The notes beneath the pieces were generated by a model. It saw only the letters and a list, made by a program, of their open reading frames with translations, did no database searches and had not been told where the DNA came from. Shown piece after piece: positions 21,801 to 33,095 of a stretch of DNA of 64,000 nucleotides. Both the position numbers and the translations under genes were made by a program. The DNA comes from Symsagittifera roscoffensis. Its lineage: Eukaryota; Xenacoelomorpha; Acoela; Convolutidae. How positions within the stretch are numbered: the first letter of the stretch is position 1; each line of letters starts with the position of its first letter. The stretch lies in NCBI RefSeq assembly GCF_963678635.1, contig NC_087063.1, positions 40,810,759-40,874,758 on the forward strand. Direction: 5' to 3'.

Positions 21801-22969
21801 GGACGGTTGAAAACAAGCAAAGCTCTATTTAGACGCTAGCCAATCGTTTTAGTATGTAGCTTTTTTCCTTCGGTATGTATTTCCGGGCGCTCGTTACATA
21901 TCCCGGCAGTCAAAGTTGGCTTGGGTGTTTCTTTCACTTTTCTACCTGCTTTCTTAGCCTACACAGTTGGAGCTTAAAAAAAAGCCCCTGCGAAGTTTTT
22001 CTTTTGGACATGTTAATGTTACACATAGTCTTGCGCTCAAACAGTGATTTAAAGATGGCAAAATTGCACTGTTTCTGGAAATTAGGTCGGAAACAAATTT
22101 CATCAGAGCCAATTTCTGACAGCGAAGTTACAGGCCTGATTTTAGGTCTCAAAGCGCCGGATGTGAAAAGAATCAACGCATTGTTCCAAGATAGATTTGG
22201 CTCCCAAAGGTTGAATGTCAAACCGTGCAAAAAAAAATCTAAGATAAAAACTATCGAATCATCAACTCAAAATTGAAGTAGGACTGCAATTCGGCTCTGA
22301 AATTTGCAAACTGCATAAGTGCGCGTGCAGAAAAGACGTTGCCGAAGAAGGCTGGTGTGGCTTGTCTTGCATCAAAAATGCAGGTAAACTCTTTAGGCAT
22401 TCAAAGCTGAATGCACTCTCAAAGTAGATTTCATCTCCCATTCTTTCTGTTATAGAGCCACGACACATCTACAGGACCAATCAAAACAGACGAGACAATT
22501 TGACGTCCGTTCCATGGGCCTTTGGTAATCAATTGTTGTCGGCTGTAACTGCATTAGTTTCCTAGTAGGTTCGGTTTTAGATCATGGATTTTCGCAATTT
22601 TGACCGCTATCGCTCGGTGTTCAGGGCATGACCAGCTGTTGCACGGAAAGTTTATTGAGCAAGCTTTGTACGAATCTAAGCGTATGTATTGTACAATACA
22701 GGGGTGGCATCCTTTTAGAGCAGAGATTCCACCTGGCATTACAGATTGGGAACGCTGCTTGCGTACTCGGCACAATGACTTCAAATTTATTTGTAATTTA
22801 TAATGAATATATTCAAAGAAATTTTTCCACGTTTCGATTTACGTGCTTTTATTGAACAAAGGTAGCCCGTTTTTAGTTTATTTTTTTATCACATCAGCAC
22901 TAATTATCTCTTTTGTATCTTATCACTTCTATATCTAGAAAATATTGCGGATTTTGACTTGAATATGTG
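18889..22969 (+). repeat. Tandem array unit 1 (about 4.1 kb)
   Basis: First of three tandem units. Order: an AGAAAAAGCAAGGAAGAAG-containing segment (19090 on), a segment at 19260-19990 almost identical to 23270-24000, two internal subrepeats that each begin AACAGTGTCGAAAA (19706 and 20521), a hairpin at 21297-21324, a GGTCTGGGGA segment, then the 3' part of element B (21860-22860). The offset to unit 2 is about 4009 bp at its start and 4332 bp at its end. Short frames that recur between units (for example 19383-19640) begin at TTG and are not convincing genes. Confidence 0.75.
21860..22860 (+). pseudogene. Element B copy 1: decayed 3' part of an R2-like retrotransposon
   Basis: Frame-broken remains of the C-terminal part of a reverse transcriptase ORF. 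In order: a VGLGVSFTF...LPAFLA stretch, a DVKRINALFQDRF stretch, a zinc-knuckle CACRKDVAEEGWCGLSC (about 22320), an RDNLTSVPWAFG nuclease segment, and the tail LALQIGNAACVLGTM (about 22730-22780). The same order occurs in R2-like elements with a CCHC knuckle and restriction-like endonuclease. Frameshifts and stops separate the pieces. Minus-strand copies B4 and B5 at 33-36 kb show the same order with a better preserved nuclease. Confidence 0.6.
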
Positions 22970-23335
22970 ATGAAGGGCCTCCTGACTGAGGACGAAGCTT
23001 TTGAAAGAACAGCGAAACGTGCTGGGCTACTACGAGGTGGAGAAAGTGGAGATACAATTAGAGGATTTTTGGAGGATACCACGGAGAACAGACAAGAAAT
23101 AGAAAAAGCAAGGAAGAAGCTCTGTAGATCCCAAGAAAACAGAGACATGGGGAGAAGACCCTTCAAAGAAGCTAAAAAGAAGCAGCTGGAGAAAATAGAG
23201 AGTCTGAAACGAAAGAATAGAAGGCCAACAGATCGCTCAAAACTGCGGACGACACTACATTACCCGAGAGGGACGTCCTTCAAAAGAACCCACCTGTTAA
23301 TTTGTTTATGCCACAGAATTGACCAAGATGACTGA
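22970..23335 (+). CDS. Lys/Arg/Glu-rich 121-codon ORF of the array unit, unassigned
   Basis: Best preserved copy of a frame also seen, with stops, at 18889-19325 (unit 1) and 27318-27700 (unit 3). Residues about 35-85 are rich in Glu, Lys and Arg and could form a coiled coil. The ATG directly follows the 3' non-coding tail of the preceding element B copy, so it may be the start of a repeat-encoded ORF or only a chance open stretch. No family is recognised; low confidence that it is expressed. Confidence 0.2.
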   Translation: MKGLLTEDEAFERTAKRAGLLRGGESGDTIRGFLEDTTENRQEIEKARKKLCRSQENRDMGRRPFKEAKKKQLEKIESLKRKNRRPTDRSKLRTTLHYPRGTSFKRTHLLICLCHRIDQDD

Positions 23336-26189
23336 CATGCAGATGACAGTGCAGAATAATTGATTTTATTTCAAACAAAATCGTTTTTCTTTTGAAAGTC
23401 TACTGGTTGGGTGTGGCACTTAACAAGAATGTAAATAGCTACATACCCGTTTCGAAACCTGGTTCAGCGCAAAGACAATTCCTTGTGCCTTGTTCGTTCA
23501 AATCTAGAAATTTGGAATATCTTGAACTCTCTAAAAAGAGAGACAATGTTAAATCATGTTTTTTGTATCGTCCAGAATTGTACAATTACATCCAATGCGC
23601 GTACGGTAAACACAGTTACCTTTTTTACACAGATTTTAATTTATTTTAGAAATCGGAACTCAACAAGGCGATCCTGAACCCCCTTTTAAAGAAACATTTC
23701 ACACGCTAATAAAACAATGTCGAAAATATTATATAGTAATTAGATCATGGATATTTAGCTGACGAAATTCAGACAGAACTCGGGAGACCTAAGATATTTT
23801 CTGAAACTGGAACGAAATTACAGCTTGAGCTTAAACACGCAAAAGTGCGAAATTTATGTTTCAGGACCAACCATGAGTACAGAGTACAAATTCTTTTTAC
23901 CCATTTTTTGATATTTGCCCAAAAAGGAAACAAAAATGAACAGTAAAAACAGATTCTACGATTGGCAAACTTTGAATTGACAATTAACTCGAAAATTTGT
24001 GTTTACATGCCAAAGCTCTTAGATTTTTCGCATGCCCTTGTTTTTGCTAATTGGTTTTTAGAACGCTACCACTGAGTATTTCGAAACTCCTTATGCAAGG
24101 TCATTATTGTTCAAAAGTTAATAAATAATTTTTTCAAGCTGTTTTTTAGCAATTTCACATCCTTGCCTTCAATTTTTGATATGGCGAAACGAAATTGATG
24201 CGGTGAAATTGATTAAATGAGTAACAGCGTTGTTTAGAAAAAAAAACTGAGTTATGGAGGGTTATTTTGGAACGAAGCGTTTTTTTTTAGAAATTTCTGC
24301 AAAATTTAAAGAGAAGATCTTTGCTGTTAGACAACACATTAGAGACTTTAAAAACGCCGGGAACAAAGAAGAAAATCGCTCCAACTCGTAACGATTGTGC
24401 AGTTACAATAGTTACTGAACGAGTTTCATCAATCGAAAAGGCTGAGAATAGAGACAGCAACTCTTCTTGGCCGTGAAGAAGACACTTTTTCACTGAAAAG
24501 GAAGAACGCGGAATAGCGGAAAACACTGTCAAAAATAATATCTGGTATTTAGATTATGATTACTTAGCTGACGAATTTTGGACAAAACTCGGGAGACCTA
24601 AGAATTTTTCTGAAATTGGAACGAAATTACAGCTTAAACTTAAACACGCAAACCGGCCACGAGTACAGAGTAAAAGTCTGGTTTAACCCATTTTGTTAAA
24701 ATATGGTTAAAAAAACCAAGAATGCACACTAATCATAAAATATACGATTGGAAAACTTCGAATTGCCAAACCAGACAAAAAAACTTACGAGCCTGAAAAA
24801 AAATCGGTTGTCATTTTTTGCACTTTTTGTTGTTTACTTTGAAAAACTGTGTTTTAACATGCCAAACCTCTTAGATTTTTTGCAAAAATGTTTTTGGTAC
24901 CCCATCTCCGAAAATTTATAAACTGCTCATGCAAGGTCACTAGTGTGCAAAAAATAATTAAAATTTTTCACAAGCCGTTCTCATGTGCAATTCGACTTTA
25001 ATGCCGCCGAGTTTCAATATGAAACGAATTCGATGCAGTGAAAATGTTTAAATCATGAGTAACAGCCTTATTTGAAAAAAAAAACAAGTTGGGAAGGGTT
25101 GATTTTGATCGAAGTAACTATTTTAGAATTTCGATTTTAATAAAGACACGTGACAACTCTGAATTTCAGGAAGAAATCTTAAAACGTCGAAAATAAAAGA
25201 GAGAAGAGTAGTGCTCTTAAACAACACACTAGAGACATAGAAAACGTCAGGAACATTAAAAGGATAGAAATTCGCAAAAAAAAACAAAGAAAAGAAGCGA
25301 TCCGAGTAGTTAAGATTGTGCAGTTACAATCGTTACTGAGCGAATTTCATCAATCGGGAAGGCTGAGAAAAGAGACAGCAACCCTTCTTGGCCATGAAGA
25401 ATTTAATTTGTCACGAATATTAAGGAAAGCGGAAATGGTCCGGAGTAAAGGTCCAAAACTGTTTTTTTAAATAATTTTTACCTTCCCAGGAAGTCCTGAA
25501 TTGAAATTAATAACAACTTTTTTCCTTTTTAAAAATGAGAAGCTAAACTTCTGTACTGTACAAAAAAGATAGTTATATAGTAATTTAATAGTATTAATAT
25601 GTCAGCACTGATTTAGGAGTAACCTCGTGGTCTGGTGATACTGAGACTCACAATTTTTACAAGCAACTAAATAATTTGCGGCTTGGCCGAATACCTCAAG
25701 TAAAAACAATTTTGTCGACCCGTTGTTTACAAAAACAAACTTGAATTGGCCAAAGTAGGGACGGTTGAAAACATGCATGGCTCTATTTAGATGCTAGCCA
25801 ATCGTTTTAGTATCTAGCTTTTTTCCTTAGGTATGTATTTCCGGGCGCTCGTTACATGTCCCAGTAGTCAAAGTTGGCTCGGGTGTTTCTTTCACTCTTC
25901 TACCTGCTTTCTTAGCCTAAACATTTGGAGCTAACAAAGCCCTCGCAATTTTTTTCTTTTGGACATAATAATGTAACACATAGTCTTGCGCTTAAACAGT
26001 GATTTAAAGATGGCAAAATTGCACTGTTTCCGGAAATGATGACCGAAAAAATTTTCATCAGAGCCGAATTCAGACAGCATCGGATTTTGTCGATCCGATG
26101 TTACCAGAACCACATTGAACTGTCCAAAGTAGGGACGGTTGAAAACAAGCAAAGCTCTATTTAGACGCTAGCCAATCGTTTTAGTATGT

Positions 26190-27130
26190 AGCTTTTTTCC
26201 TTCGGTATGTATTTCCGGGCGCTCGTTACATATCCCGGCAGTCAAAGTTGGCTTGGGTGTTTCTTTCACTTTTCTACCTGCTTTCTTAGCCTACACAGTT
26301 GGAGCTTAAAAAAAAGCCCCTGCGAAGTTTTTCTTTTGGACATGTTAATGTTACACATAGTCTTGCGCTCAAACAGTGATTTAAAGATGGCAAAATTGCA
26401 CTGTTTCTGGAAATTAGGTCGGAAACAAATTTCATCAGAGCCAATTTCTGACAGCGAAGTTACAGGCCTGATTTTAAGACTCGAAACGACGGATGTGAAA
26501 AGAATCAACGCATTGTTCCAAGATAGATTTGACTCCCAAAGGTTGATTGTCAGCACGTGCAAAAATAAATCGAAGGTAAAAACTATCGAATCATCAACTC
26601 CACCAATTCGGCTCCACCAATTCGACTCCACCAATTCGGACACCAATTCGGCTCTGAAATTTGCAAACTGCATAAGTGCGTGTGCAGAAAAGACGTTGCC
26701 GAAGAAGGTTGCATCAAAAAGGCAGATAAACTCTTTAGGCATTCAAAGCTGAATGCACTCTTAAAGTAGATTTTATCTCCCATTCCTTCTGTTTTAGAGC
26801 CACGACACATCTACAGGACCAATCAAAGGAGACCAGACGATTTGACATCCGTTCCATTGGCTTTTGGTAATCAACTTGTTTCGGCTGTAAATGTATTAGA
26901 TTCCCTAGACCCTAGTAGGATTGGTTTTAGATGAAGGATATCCGCAATTTTAACCGCTGTCGTTCGGTATTCAGGGCGCGACCGGCCGTAACACGGAAAG
27001 TTTTTTAGCAAGCTTTGTAGTAATCTAAGCGTATGTATTGAAGAACACAAAGCAGGCATCCCTTTAGTGCAGAGATTCCTCCTGGCATTACAGATTGGGA
27101 ACGCTGCTTGGGTACTCGGCACAATAACTT
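26190..27130 (+). pseudogene. Element B copy 2: decayed 3' part of an R2-like retrotransposon
   Basis: Shows the same order as copy 1: the VGLGVSFTF region, DVKRINALFQDRF (about 26500), a damaged knuckle region near 26680, and a degraded tail near 27090. A short insert of repeated CCACCAATTCGGCT-like phrases at 26600-26655 disrupts the knuckle, and the GWCGLSC half of the knuckle is deleted. Clearly non-functional. Confidence 0.55.
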
Positions 27131-28429
27131 AAAAAAAAATTTGTAATTCATGATATATAATCAAAGAAATTTTATCTCATGTCAATTTGCGTGTTTTTAT
27201 TGACAAAAGATAGCCCATATTGAGTTTTTTTTTTATCACATCAGCACTAATCATCTCTTTTGTATAATTATTACTTCTATTTTTAGAAAATTTAAAGGAT
27301 TTTGACTTGAATATGTGATGAAGGGCCTCTTGACTAAGACGATGCATTTGAAAAAAAAAAAACAGCGAAGCTGTTTCGTCTATTTTGCAAAAGAGAAATG
27401 CTGTTCTAGTACGAGGTGGAGAAAGTGGAGATACGAAGAGAGGGCAACGTGGAGAATATGATGGAGAAGAGATAAGAGTTAGAAAAAGCAAGGTAGGAGC
27501 GCTGTAGATCCCAAGAAAACAGAGACATGAAGAGAAGACCCTTAAAGGAAGCCAACAAGAAGCAGCTGGAGAAAATAAAGCGTCTGATAAGAAAGAATAG
27601 AGGGCCAACAGATCGCTCACAACTGCGGACACTCCATTACCCGAGAGGGAAGTCTTTCAAAAGAACCCACCTGTTAATTTGTTGATACCAAGTTGACTGA
27701 CATGCAGGTGAGATTGCAGATAAATTGATTCTTTTCCAAACAAACTCGATCGATTCATTTTTTTTAAAATATACTGGTCGGATGAGGCACTAAACAAGAT
27801 CGGAAATAGTTAAATACCCGTTTCGAAACCTAGTTCAGCGTAAAGACAATCGAATGCGGCTTGTTCGTTCAAATCTAGAATTTAGGAATGCCTTTAACTC
27901 TCTAGATAGAGAAAGAATAAGAAATCAAGTTTTTTTGTAGCGTGCTGAACTCAACAAGGCGATCCAGAACCCCCTTTGCAGAAATGTTCTAGACGCTAAA
28001 AAAACAGTGTCGAAAATAATATATGGTAAGTTATTTTTAACCAATTTTTTTGAAATTCGCACAATAAGAAATCGAAAATGAACAGTAACAGTAGATTCTA
28101 CGATTGGCAAATTTGAATTTACAACTAATCCGAAAATTTGTTTTTTTTTGGGCCAAAGCTCCTAGATTTTGTGCGTACAAGCCCTTGTTTTTGAAAATTG
28201 GTTTTAGAACGCTACCACCGAGCATATAGAAACTCCTTTTGCAAAGTCACAATTGTGCAAAGGTTAATAAATAAATTTTCAAGAAGTTTTTCTTATCAAT
28301 GTCAGAACAATGCCATCGATTTTTGATATGGTGAAACATAACTGATGCGGTGAAATTGTTAAAATGAGTTAGATCGTTCTTTGGAAAAAAAACCGAGTTG
28401 AGAAGGAGTTTCTTGTACTTGTAGAAATT

Positions 28430-30012
28430 CCTTTTGCAAGGTCAGGATTGTGCAAAGTTTTGCAAACTTTAAGAGAAAGTTGTAGTTTTGCTAACAAATC
28501 GCCTTTAGAGGCCATAAAATATACTGTTGCAAATCTTGTAAAACCGTCAATAAAAGATATTGCATAATTCTTTTCATGCAAAGATTCCGGAAAAAGTCCA
28601 CAAACGTCCTTGTGGACTAGTTCAAATTTTCGTGTTGCCCTAACTTGAGGGTTTTTAGATATGTCTGACGTAGATATCTTCCATTCTGAACACGTACTAC
28701 ACTTATCGGTTGCCAAGGAACCAGAAATAACCATGCCTTTTACTGCTTGATTTGCAGTTTTCTTCAATGTTTCACAAATTGCATGTGAAAACCTTGCATG
28801 CCACTTAGCAAAAGACAATGCCGACATATTCGGCTCTTCTGCACTATGTTTAAACCAAAAAAGACCATCTCATTCAATAAAATAAGCTTTTTGTTGTCCC
28901 ACAAGTATATGCAGATTTTTTAAGGAAATCACTGTGTTTCCTTGTAAACCAGCAAAAAAACTGATGTCAAATAAAGTTTGAAGCTCGGCACATATAATGC
29001 GCGCTTGAGATTAAACGTGTTTCTAGCTTTATTACAATCGTAGAATGGGAAGCAAACTTCTCTAACACCATGTGCTCGCCGTTGCGTCCCATATAACAAA
29101 TTATATAAATCCCATGTAATCCCATGTAATAAACATCGCACTTCCGCCCCCTTCCAGCATAGAAAGCGTCTTGAACATTGATTTGTCTGAGGTATAAGCT
29201 TCGTGCATCCACAGTCTATCACAATATCCATCGACCCATTTGAAGTTGCAGTTAGTGCAAAACCAGAGAAACCGCCTTGACAGTTGCTCGAACTTTGCTT
29301 GTTTATATGCTGCTTTGCATAGCACCTGTCAGCAGTGTGATTGTTACGTCCACACTTTGTACTGTACAAGGTTTTCCTGTTTCCTTGTTCAGTTCCTCCA
29401 TTGTATCGTCCTCGGCCAGTTCTATGAATCGCTGAAGCCACAATGAACGTAGAGCTCATATCTTGTTTGTTTGAGCTCCCCAAAGTGATCGTTCAATCAG
29501 TCGCTCTTTCAATTGTAGATACGATATCTGCTGAATTTGTATTGCAGCTATGAATGAGTCGTATTCTTGTGGCAATGTTTTAAGAAATATGGCTATTTTC
29601 AGATTATCGCTGAGTATTTCATCGGAACAATTGTAGTTTGAACCCAATGTTGTCCACTTTATTTTAAAAATCTATCATCGATTCATCGTTCTTCTTGCGT
29701 TCCAGAGACTCTCGCCAAAGCACAATGATTTGGCTTGTTCGAATCTGCCCAAATATTTTTGCAAGTATTTCCATATTTCGAATCCATTCGTGTTAATCTC
29801 AGCAATGATCATCTGCAAAGATGCATCATTGAGTTGCATAATGATTTCCTGATACAGCTTCCTCTGAACAGCGTCTCTGTTGGCTTCGTTAAAATTTCAG
29901 AATCTACATTTAGGTTTTTATCTTCAATATAAGCTAGAAATCGTTCACACCATCCAGGAAATTTTTCGGTTTTTCCATCGAAAGTGAGCAGTTTCTTTTG
30001 TTCGGAATCCAT
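28430..30012 (-). pseudogene. Ty1/copia retrotransposon fragment: gag, protease, start of integrase
   Basis: Read on the minus strand from an ATG at 30012. Gag begins with a LTFDGKTEKFPGW stretch; a zinc-knuckle follows near 29330 (KCGRNNHTADRCY), in which the first Cys of C-x2-C-x4-H-x4-C appears replaced by Ser. The protease active-site region is IDCGCTKLI (about 29225), altered from the usual D-[ST]-G. The integrase zinc domain (WHARFSH...C..C) and an LVHKDVCGLFPE core start lie at 28827-28600. RT and RNase H are absent, so the element is truncated near 28430. Several frameshifts and stops are present. The family assignment is firm from the domain order. Confidence 0.75.
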
Positions 30013-30041
30013 TCAGATTTATGGTGCTTGGAAGCTTCAAT

Positions 30042-30052
30042 CGCCCATAACC
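30042..30052 (-). promoter_or_regulatory. Copia-type primer-binding site (half initiator tRNA-Met)
   Basis: On the minus strand the sequence GGTTATGGGCGA lies 30 nt upstream of the gag ATG. Its first ten bases are complementary to the anticodon arm of eukaryotic initiator tRNA-Met, the internal tRNA priming site known for Drosophila copia. Any 5' LTR should lie at plus-strand coordinates just above 30053. Confidence 0.55.
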
Positions 30053-31489
30053 TCTAAAAATAGTACGTCTGATGTTTAAAAATGAAAAGAAATTTCTTAT
30101 CGTTTATTTTCTATGAAAGTGGTTTAAGTCAAAATCAACAACCTTTGTTCAACCGCATCATTTTTGATGTCATTTAAAAATTTAAAACTCATAAGTCAAT
30201 ATTGTTTCACTCCTTTCTCGAATATAGCAGTTACAGTTTCGTTAAGAGTCTTTTGGTTCTAAGCAACCATGTCTGAAAATTGACGAATCACAGACGAGTA
30301 TATCAACAGAAACAAAATTGATGCGGTGAAATTGATTACATGCGTTAGATCGTTATTTGGAAACAAACCGAGTTTGGAAGGAGTTTCATGTGTTTAGAAA
30401 CTCCTTTTGCAAGGTCAGGATTGTGCAAAGGTAAAAAAAAAATTTTCAAACAGTTTTTTATCAATTTTTCAACAAAAACGTCCATTTTTGATATGTTGAA
30501 ACAAAATTGATGAGGTGAAATTGATTAAATGAGTAAGAGCAATATTTGGAAAAAAACGAGTTTGGAAGTGTTGTTTTGGAACGAAGTTTTTTTTGAAATT
30601 CTGATTTAAATAAAGTCCCGTGATAACTTTAAATTTTCGCAAGGTCACTATTGTTCAAAGGTTAATAAATAAATTTTTCAAGCTGTTGTTTATAGCAATT
30701 TCACATCATTGTCTTCAATTTTTGATATGGCGAAACAAAATTGATGCGGTGAAATTGATTAAATGAGTAACAGCGTTGTATAGAAAAAAAAAATTGAGTT
30801 ATGGAGGGTTATTTTGGAACGAAGCGTTTTTTTTTTTAGAAATTTCTGCTAAATTTCAAGAGAAGATCTTTGCTGTTAGACAACACACTAGAGACTTTAA
30901 AAAAGCCAGGACAAAAGAAGAAAATCGCTCCCAGTCGTAACGATTGTGCAGTTACAATTGTTACTGAACGAATTTCATCAATCGAAAAGGCTGACAATAG
31001 AGATAGCAACTCCTCTTGGCCGTGAAGAAGACATTTTTCACTAATAAGGAAGAAAGTGGAATGGCACGGAATCGTGCTCCAAAATTGTGTTTTATTTATT
31101 TTTTTAGCTTACTAGGAAGGTCTGATTGAAATTGCTAACACCTAATTTCGTTTTTAAATAATGACAAGCTAGCTTTGAGTGAAAGGGTCGATCCATCCCC
31201 GATGGCTAAATTTCTTTACTATTCGAAAATGATAGCAAAATAAAAACCTAATAGTAGTAATATGCCAGTCCTTTTTTGAGGAGTGACCTTGTGGTCTGGG
31301 GAAACTGAGACCCAGCGATGAACGCACAATTTTCACTAGCAACTCAGGTAATTTGCGGCTTGGCCGAATACCCCAAGCAGTAACAATTTTGTCGACCCGA
31401 AGCTACCAAAACCACCTGGAATTGATCAAAGTAGGGAGGTTTGAAAGCACGCAAGGCTCTATTTAGACACTAGCCAATCGTTTTAGTTT

Positions 31490-32170
31490 CTAGCTTTTTT
31501 CCTTCGGTATGTATTTCCGGGCGCTCGTTTTATATCTCGGCAGTCGAAGTTGGCTTGGGTGTTTTTTTTTTTACTTTTCTACCTGCTTTCTTAGCCTCTA
31601 CAGTTGGAGCTAAAATAAGACCCTGCGAAGTTTTTCTTTTGGACGTGTTAGTGTTACACATTATCTTGCGCTTAAAGATGGCAAAGTTGCACAGTTTTCA
31701 AAAAGGAAGTCCGAAAAAAATTTCATCAGAGCCGATTTCTGACAGCGAAGTTACAGGCCTGATTTTAAGACTCGAAACGACGGATGTGAAAAGAATCAAC
31801 GCACTGTTTCAAGATAGATTTGGCTACCAAACATTGAATGTCAACCCATGCAAAAGTAAATCTAAGGAAAAAACTATAGAATCGTCAACTCAGAATTGAA
31901 GTAGTACTCCAATTCGGCTCTGAAGTTTGCAAACTGCATAAGTGCTTGTGCAGAAAAGACTTTGCCGAAGAAGGTTGGTGTGGCCTTTCTTGCATCAAAA
32001 ATGCAGATAAACTCTTTAGGCATTCAAAGCTGAATGCACTCTTAAAGCAAATTTTATCTCCCATTCCTTCCGTTTTAGAGCCACGACACATCTACAGGAC
32101 CGATCAAAAGAGACCAGACAATTTGACGTCTTTTGGATTGGCGCTTGGTAATTGACTGTTGTCGGCTGTA
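31490..32170 (+). pseudogene. Element B copy 3: decayed 3' part of an R2-like retrotransposon
   Basis: Contains the DVKRINALFQDRFG stretch (about 31785), the zinc-knuckle CLCRKDFAEEGWCGLSC (about 31945-31995) and a PRHIYRTDQKRPDNLTS stretch that leads into the nuclease. It stops near 32165, before the WDV part of the nuclease. Frame breaks are fewer than in copies 1 and 2 between 31930 and 32150. Confidence 0.6.
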
Positions 32171-32289
32171 ACTGTAATAGATTTTCTAGCCCCTAGTAGA
32201 CGAAAAAAAAGAAGAAAAGTTTTAAATTAACATCTCAAAATAACATCAGATATACTAAAAATAAGAAACTGTGATGAAACTGTGATGAA

Positions 32290-33000
32290 ATGATGAAGTC
32301 AAGCGAGTTCACCAGTGCCTTGGTCCATCTGGCTTTAGCCTTGGGTCTGTTTCTAAAATTTCCTCCATACACCTTTTTGACTGCCACTTGGGCAAACAGT
32401 AGCCGTTTTCTTAACCTTTCGGAAAGTAATCGCGCCTATGCGGCAATACGTCAAATAGTTGATGCTTCGAACCAATTTTAGTGATATTATACAGAAGTCT
32501 TGCGTCTTTGACTTTAGTGTGTTCTTCGATAAGAACAAATTCATTTATAATACCCATACGAACAGCACGTTTTTGAACAGCGTCCACTTTTCTAAGAACC
32601 GTTTTCACAGCGCCGCCCCATACTTTCAAGCCGTATGTTAAGACTGATAGAACAAGTGACTGATATAGCAAAGAAAGGTCATCTGCACGATATCCCAATC
32701 GCTTTAGTTTAAGAAGCAGGAACAGGCTTGAGAAAGCTCTACTGGTTGTCTTGGATACATGTGGTAGAAAAGTTAACCTGCTGTCTATAATAGTTCCCAA
32801 AACTTTCATATTTTCAACCAACGGTACGCTTTCGGTATCTGAGCAGATGAAAGGTACCTTTTTCCTGAAATACAGGTAATCAGAAGGTCAAAAGTATCAT
32901 AGTAACCGATGTTACATTCAGGAGTCCCTTCATCACGTATTCCAGTCAAAATACTTGAAATTTTCTAGATATGGAAGTGATAATGATAAAAGAAGATGAC
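32290..33000 (-). pseudogene. 3' end of a jockey/CR1-type non-LTR reverse transcriptase
   Basis: The minus strand encodes a VKVLGTIIDSRLTF-like thumb entry (here NMKVLGTIIDSRLTF), a LKLKRLGYRADDLSLLYQSL stretch and a YGLKVWGGAV...VQKRAVR stretch, characteristic of the region after the catalytic domain of non-LTR reverse transcriptases. Coding continues upstream of the first Met at 32821 with a KKVPFICSDTESVP stretch. The catalytic domain is missing, so this is a 5'-truncated copy. Confidence 0.65.
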
Positions 33001-33095
33001 AAGTGTTTAAGACCTTTTCAATTAATTTCGATAGGGGTTACGTTTCTTCAATAAGAACACGCAGCTCGACACGATAAAATAAAATATACAAGTGT

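Larger units (their letters stand above)
22970..27317 (+). repeat. Tandem array unit 2 (about 4.35 kb)
   Basis: Same segment order as unit 1. Subrepeats begin near 23715 and 24522, and hairpins lie at 24388-24415 and 25309-25336. It carries an extra tandem duplication of about 340 bp: 25740-26078 and 26083-26430 both contain the CCAAAGTAGGGACGGTTG and TTTCCGGGCGCTCGTTACAT phrases. The unit ends with element B copy 2. Confidence 0.75.
27318..32190 (+). repeat. Tandem array unit 3, interrupted by a copia fragment
   Basis: A more diverged unit: the start segment (27318-27960), part of a subrepeat (28000-28460), then an insertion carrying minus-strand Ty1/copia sequence, then resumption at about 30300. 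About 120 bp before the insertion (28338-28460) and after it (30315-30431) match each other. Later parts match units 1 and 2 in order: hairpin 30937-30964, the GTGGTCTGGGGA segment at 31280, and element B copy 3 at the end. Confidence 0.65.

Noticed and set aside
26266..26742. Minus-strand ORF of 158 codons and a similar one at 21934-22230
   Set aside because: Antisense of element B copies; the plus strand carries the RT and zinc-knuckle motifs.
18889..32190. Repeated units considered as a CRISPR-like or ribosomal array
   Set aside because: Units are 4-5 kb with retrotransposon fragments, no short regular repeats with unique spacers and no rRNA similarity.
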